This document shows, piece after piece, positions 59,421-64,000 of a DNA stretch of 64,000 nucleotides. The notes beneath the pieces were generated by a model that saw only the letters and a program-made list of their open reading frames with translations, was not told where the DNA came from and searched no databases. Origin of the DNA: Terebella lapidaria (taxonomy: Eukaryota > Annelida > Polychaeta > Terebellida > Terebellidae). Location: NCBI GenBank assembly GCA_949152475.1, contig OX424556.1, positions 2,418,001-2,482,000 on the forward strand. The letters run 5' to 3'. Every line of letters starts with the position of its first letter. Position 1 is the stretch's first letter. The translations under genes and the position numbers were made by a program.

Positions 59421-60208
59421 AATTTGCAATTATCTGTTACTGAGCGCACACTGAGTGCAGTACGGCACCGTGAGAGTTCTGGCGCCCGTCAGTTCATCGA
59501 ATTTACAACTCAATTTAGAAGTGTGAAATGGAAATGACGTGCTTGAGAGTTACATTACCCGTGTATTGACGGAATGTGATGAAGTTCCAAGTGAGAGTTC
59601 CTTGAACCAACCGTCACATACTGTACGTGGAACAGCCGTCACATCCTGTACTCATGGAACAGTTTTCGAGGTCGTGACGATGTGTCAGAAAAACACTTCA
59701 CACAGACGTTCATAGTAAAATATCGAACAGTGGAACACTGACATTGAAGAATATATATGTATTAATATACCCGAGAATAGCCACACAAGAGAGTACAGAA
59801 AAAGGCTACATACATCTTATAATTCCTATCAATGTCTCGACCGACACCCACAGTAGACATTATTGGTAATGATTTCAGTGACCGGATAATCAGGGAAGCA
59901 CATGTGTTTTGGTTAGACTTGAATGTGTTTGAAATGTGTTTGAATGTGTGAGGTGACGGTGTAGCACGGCGATCGTGTTTTAACGCGTGATGACCGCCGT
60001 GGACAGGTAAGACGATGTGGTGCCGGGATCATTAACACCTTGACTTCTCCGTCCATGCGCCCAACCTGATCCATTGGGTACTGGTGTCTAAAGGACATTG
60101 ATTCGGTTTAGAAATGTTTAACACATAAAATTTAGTTCAGACACAATACATTTGTTATTGTGTTTGGGGCAATAAAACAATACGCGAAATTTGAGTACAC
60201 ATGTATAT
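59421..60208. other. No gene seen
   Basis: A direct duplication of about 20 bp (CCGTCACATACTGTACGTGG and CCGTCACATCCTGTACTCAT) at 59608-59655. Nothing else is supported. Confidence 0.4.
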
Positions 60209-62740
60209 TGTCTGGGTCATGTATGCCACCATCATGAAGCGACCATGAACAACAGAGAACAAGACACATTAGAATCTATCAGACGTCTGCTGACATTTAA
60301 CTTTCTTGTTTGATTTCAAAAGCAACGTTTGGCATGACCAAAAATGGCATTTTTGAAAAATATAAATTATAGCTCATCACTAAACAAATTGTGCTTGTTT
60401 TTTTTTTTTTTTAATGGAGCAAACATATTTTTTCTTGTTGATATCAATATGAAGGTGACGTATCCAGAACAAGAAATGAGGCTATGTATGTCTTCCTATA
60501 GACGCAAGATTGCCAGTCACTAGAAAATCAAGTGAGAATCGAGAGATACCTGATATACAGTCCATGGTCTCCATGGCATCAGATTGGTTAGGTTTTCGTA
60601 CCAACGGTAGGAACTCAAAGAACTTTAGTCCTATGTGAAAAGTTATAGCATCCGTTCTAAATATAGGTTTCTTGCCTCTCAACAATGCGAACTACCAATG
60701 CCTCACTGATTTTAAGCTTCAAAACATAAGTTTTATGTTCAAGTTTGTTTTAGTTTACTACATTTCAAGCACTCCGTCGGTGCCAGGATTAGTTCAATGA
60801 AGATAGTAAATGGCTGTCCGACTACAAATCGCTCCAAACAAGCAATTTGCTCGGTAGCGCTGTCAGCTGTGCCTAGTAATAGACATTTCGCGCTCCTCCG
60901 TGGACGTATTTACACGAACTGCTTCGCAGAAGCCAAGTCACAGATCCAGTGTAACCAGTAACCACACCTACAGTCCCACGACCTGCAGACAATCTAGTGT
61001 CGGAATATTGATGATATATTCAACAGAGTCGTTCCGAATTGTCTGAATATGTCGTGTAGCAGTCTAAACTTAGCCGATTACAAGGTTCCATTCTTAGTAT
61101 AAGGTATCGGGGGCGGGTATAAACGGCATGAGCTAAATATATATAAATCTACTGTTATATACAGTACAGCATATGGTATAATTATCAACCATCTATTGTT
61201 GACTGCGATATAAAACTCGGTGGGTGGTGGATAAAAATAGAGGCTGCCGGTGCTAAAATTGATCACCTTCAATGTGAAACGAGATTGTCTGAATAAGCAT
61301 GCAAGCATTCGTATTATAATTACACAGGTAGACTTATATATTAATTAGACGTCAGTGCCTAAAGATGCCCTGGTGGCATATCGATGTGAAGCGTACAGGG
61401 ATACAAAATGCTGACTCAGCAAGAAAAATCAGATATACCCCTAGCACCTCTAAGACATTTTATATAGGATGACGATTCCGAAATTAACGTTTGCTTCGCT
61501 CTACGACGCACTGTTTCCGAGATTTCAATGAAAATATAAAATGCTTACTCAGCAAGACGAATTCAGGTCAAGACAGAGTTTAGAGCTAAAAGAGACATGG
61601 GGGCGCATTGTCTGGGTCAGGTACGCCACGGTCATACAACATACTTACCACGAACAGTGAAGAACAAGTCACCCTAAACATAGTCTATACATGTAGCCAT
61701 GACGATCTGATATCTGGTGGCATTTGATTATTTTGTTTCATTCCAAAGTCAAAGTTTGACACCAAAAATAGCAACTGTTTTAAATATTACACAGATTATA
61801 TAATCATCATGTTAACACATTGTACAAATTGTGTTATTTTTTTTCAAGGAAGAGTATCATTTTGCGTGTACGCTTTGTTCGTTGATCAAGGTGACATATC
61901 CAGAACTAGAAATGGAGACCCGTATATCTTCCTATAGAATCAAGATTCGCCAGTCACTAGAAAAGCCAAGGAGAACCATGAAAAATTACTTCCTTGAGCA
62001 ATTTACAGTTTATGGTCTTTAGCGCATCAAATTGTTGGTTTGGTTTCATATCGACGGTATGGATTCAGTGATGTGTAGATACGTCAAATGTTGCAATATC
62101 CGTGTAAATATAAGTTTGTGGCCTCATAACAATGCGAAGTACCAATGCTTTGCTGCTCTTGAGCTTCGAACATAAAATTTTATGTTCAATTTCGTTGTAT
62201 TTCACTACATTTCGAGCACTCCATGGGAGCCAGCATCAGTTCAGTGAAAATAGTACATAAACTTTTTGGCAGCATATCTCGCAAAACTAACAATTTGCTC
62301 TGTAGCATTATCAGCGGTGTCAATGAACTTTCTATACTCTTCCGTGGACGCACATAGACACAGCCGCCTGGCAGAAGCCGAGTCACACAATCAGTCTAAC
62401 GACACCCGCAGTCCGACGAACTGCGGACAATCTCTAATGTTAAAATATTGATGATATATTCAGCAGAATCGTTTGCGATAGGTGCCTTAATCAATGTCGT
62501 ACAACGGCCTACAATTAGCCAATTGCGAGGTTCTGTTATTTATGTCACATGCTGGAGTGGGAGGAAATAATACACGACATATTATAAATATAGATTAGTT
62601 GTTAAGTATAGCACTAATAAGTGGTATAATTAATAGTCCCATCTATTATTGACTGCTATATAAACTCGGTGGATGGTGGGTAAAAATAGAGGCTGTCGGG
62701 GCTAAAATTGGTCACCTTCAATGTGAAACCAGATGGTCTT
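60209..62740. repeat. Old 1.1-kb direct duplication
   Basis: 60209-61290 and 61609-62740 are alignable along their length, from TGTCTGGGTCA through TATCTTCCTATAGA and CCAGTCACTAGAAAA to ATTGRTCACCTTCAATGTGA, at roughly 75% identity by eye with many small indels. A 318-bp spacer lies between. Neither copy holds a conserved reading frame. Confidence 0.75.
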
Positions 62741-62894
62741 TGATATCACTTTCACTACCATGAGTTAGTTGACAATTCCTAATCCGATATTAAGATATTG
62801 GGTATGTTGACTAATGGCATCGTTAAGCATTGTGTGTTTTCACGATTATCATATCAATTTCATGTTTTCGTGGGTTACATATCTCGCACTCAAT

Positions 62895-62983
62895 CTTTGG
62901 TGGGTAGGTGGGTGGGTGGGTGGGTGGGTGGGTGTGTAGGTAGGTAGGTAGGTAGGCAGGCAGGCAGGCAGGCAGGCAGGTAA
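62895..62983. repeat. (GGGT)n then (AGGT)n/(AGGC)n microsatellite
   Basis: A compound tetranucleotide array: GGGT units, then AGGT, then AGGC. Confidence 0.9.
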
Positions 62984-63331
62984 TTTATTTTCAAACTATA
63001 CTCGTTGATCATATTTGCAGTGATTGTTTACAGTGCATATATATATACAAATGTATATATACAAATACAAAAGTTTGGAGTTACTCCAGAGATTAAAATA
63101 AATCTGTGAATTGGAGAAACCGGTTTAGAGAATTAAATATAATATTGATCAGTTTAGTTGAGTTATTGATAATAACTACAAACGGCTTATAATGATAGAA
63201 GAGTTATTGCAAGTAATAAATGTTACCGGTTTGCAGTGCCCATTGAATTGTGCCTTTCAGTGCTGTTATAGTAGTTTATGATAAATATGAAGTAATTTGC
63301 ATGAATATATCAAAGAGATGACGACGATGGA

Positions 63332-63978
63332 TCAATACGAATTGATGTAATATTTTTTTAACCTGTTAGAGAATGATTTAATAGATAAAGCATTCTCAAT
63401 TTGATTTGGGATTTGTAACCACAAATTTGGACCTTTGTGAGGAAATGTTTTTGCGATGTATTCGGACAATCTATGATTATTACAGCGTCTTGTACAGTGC
63501 GTATGTACCTCGGTATTGGATTGGTAGAGGAATAGAAGAGGCGGTGGTAGGTGGTTATTCTCATGCAAATAAATGAATTTACACAGCTATAAATTGAAAA
63601 GATCAGATAGTTTAAGTACACCAAGCATTTTGAAAAGATGACATATGTGATCATTATATTTAGCGTTACAGATATACCTAATACATTTCTTTTGTAAAAT
63701 TTCCAGTTTATGCAATTTGTAGTTAAAAGCCACTTCCCATAACATAATACCATACACCAGATGGGACTGAACAAGACTATAATAGAGCAATTTGAGAGTA
63801 CTATTGGATAAGATTCGTTTTGCTTTGTTAATTGCATAGGCTCCGCTTGATTTTTTTTTTTAGATATACATGTATGGTTTAATTGCTGCCCCACTCCAGT
63901 CACATCATCCATATAAATGCCAAGGAATTTAGTAGCATTTACTTTGATTGTTTTATCGCCAATTTTTAGTGTATTCAC
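63332..63978 (-). pseudogene. Decayed LINE ORF2 tail, cut by window edge
   Basis: Reading leftward: KIGDKTIKVNATKFLGIYMD (reverse-transcriptase thumb start), then in another frame LYYSLVQSHLVYGIMLWEVA, and finally in a third frame HTRC..-type TRRCNNHRLSEYIA and GPNLWLQIPNQIENALSIKS with a stop at 63332. At least two frameshifts are present. The layout is that of CR1/L2-type LINEs. The 5' part lies beyond the window. Confidence 0.75.
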
Positions 63979-64000
63979 GTTCGATAAGAGGTTTTTTTTC

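Noticed and set aside
1-64000. CRISPR arrays
   Set aside because: Tandem repeats here are contiguous or diverged satellite units without unique spacers, and the genome is clearly eukaryotic.

Overview
The window looks like repeat-rich nuclear DNA of a marine invertebrate, most likely a lophotrochozoan such as a mollusc; the clade is inference. Genes are split by GT-AG introns, spacing is wide, and most of the sequence is non-autonomous transposons, minisatellites and decayed retroelements. There is no operon structure and no sign of prokaryotic DNA.

Three protein genes are well supported, all on the minus strand. (1) The ANAPC7 orthologue, a tetratricopeptide subunit of the anaphase-promoting complex, runs from an ATG at 16440 to a stop at 6299. 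I could place 15 exons with consistent splice phases (1716 nt, 571 aa). (2) A two-exon type II membrane glycosyltransferase of family 92 (DUF23) lies at 22231-20463 (535 aa). (3) An unrecognised gene occupies at least 40396-39312, with three in-phase exons and a serine-rich C-terminus. Weaker exon candidates lie at 28.3/25.3 kb (minus, possibly driven by a promoter-like CCAAT/CRE/TATA cluster at 30.24-30.38 kb), 46.3 kb (minus) and 59.2 kb (plus).

Mobile DNA by region: 0-6.2 kb, tandem arrays and Helentron-like elements with a 134-bp internal satellite. 10.8-11.5 kb (ANAPC7 intron), an element with 8-bp target duplications filled with 21-bp repeats. 14.05-16.2 kb (ANAPC7 intron 1), a 2147-bp element with 108-bp inverted ends and 5-bp duplications, with a 555-bp mariner-like element nested in it. 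16.7-17.2 and 22.9-24.5 kb, two copies of another inverted-repeat family, the second carrying a LINE fragment and a 20-bp satellite. 18.9-19.7 and 30.8-36.5 kb, more Helentron-like copies; the latter is interrupted by a 3.6-kb long-inverted-repeat element that holds its own minisatellite. 26.3-27.8 kb, an inverted-repeat element with C-rich arrays. 46.8-53.7 kb, a young LTR element with apparently identical 1602-bp LTRs, a gag gene and no visible pol. 54.1-54.8 kb, a minisatellite. 57.3-57.8 kb, a small inverted-repeat element. 60.2-62.7 kb, an old 1.1-kb direct duplication. 63.3-64 kb, a decayed LINE cut by the window edge.

The recurring theme is that several apparently unrelated terminal-inverted-repeat families here each carry a short-period tandem array inside. 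The host genes do not form an evident pathway together; ANAPC7 acts in cell-cycle proteolysis and the GT92 enzyme in Golgi glycosylation.
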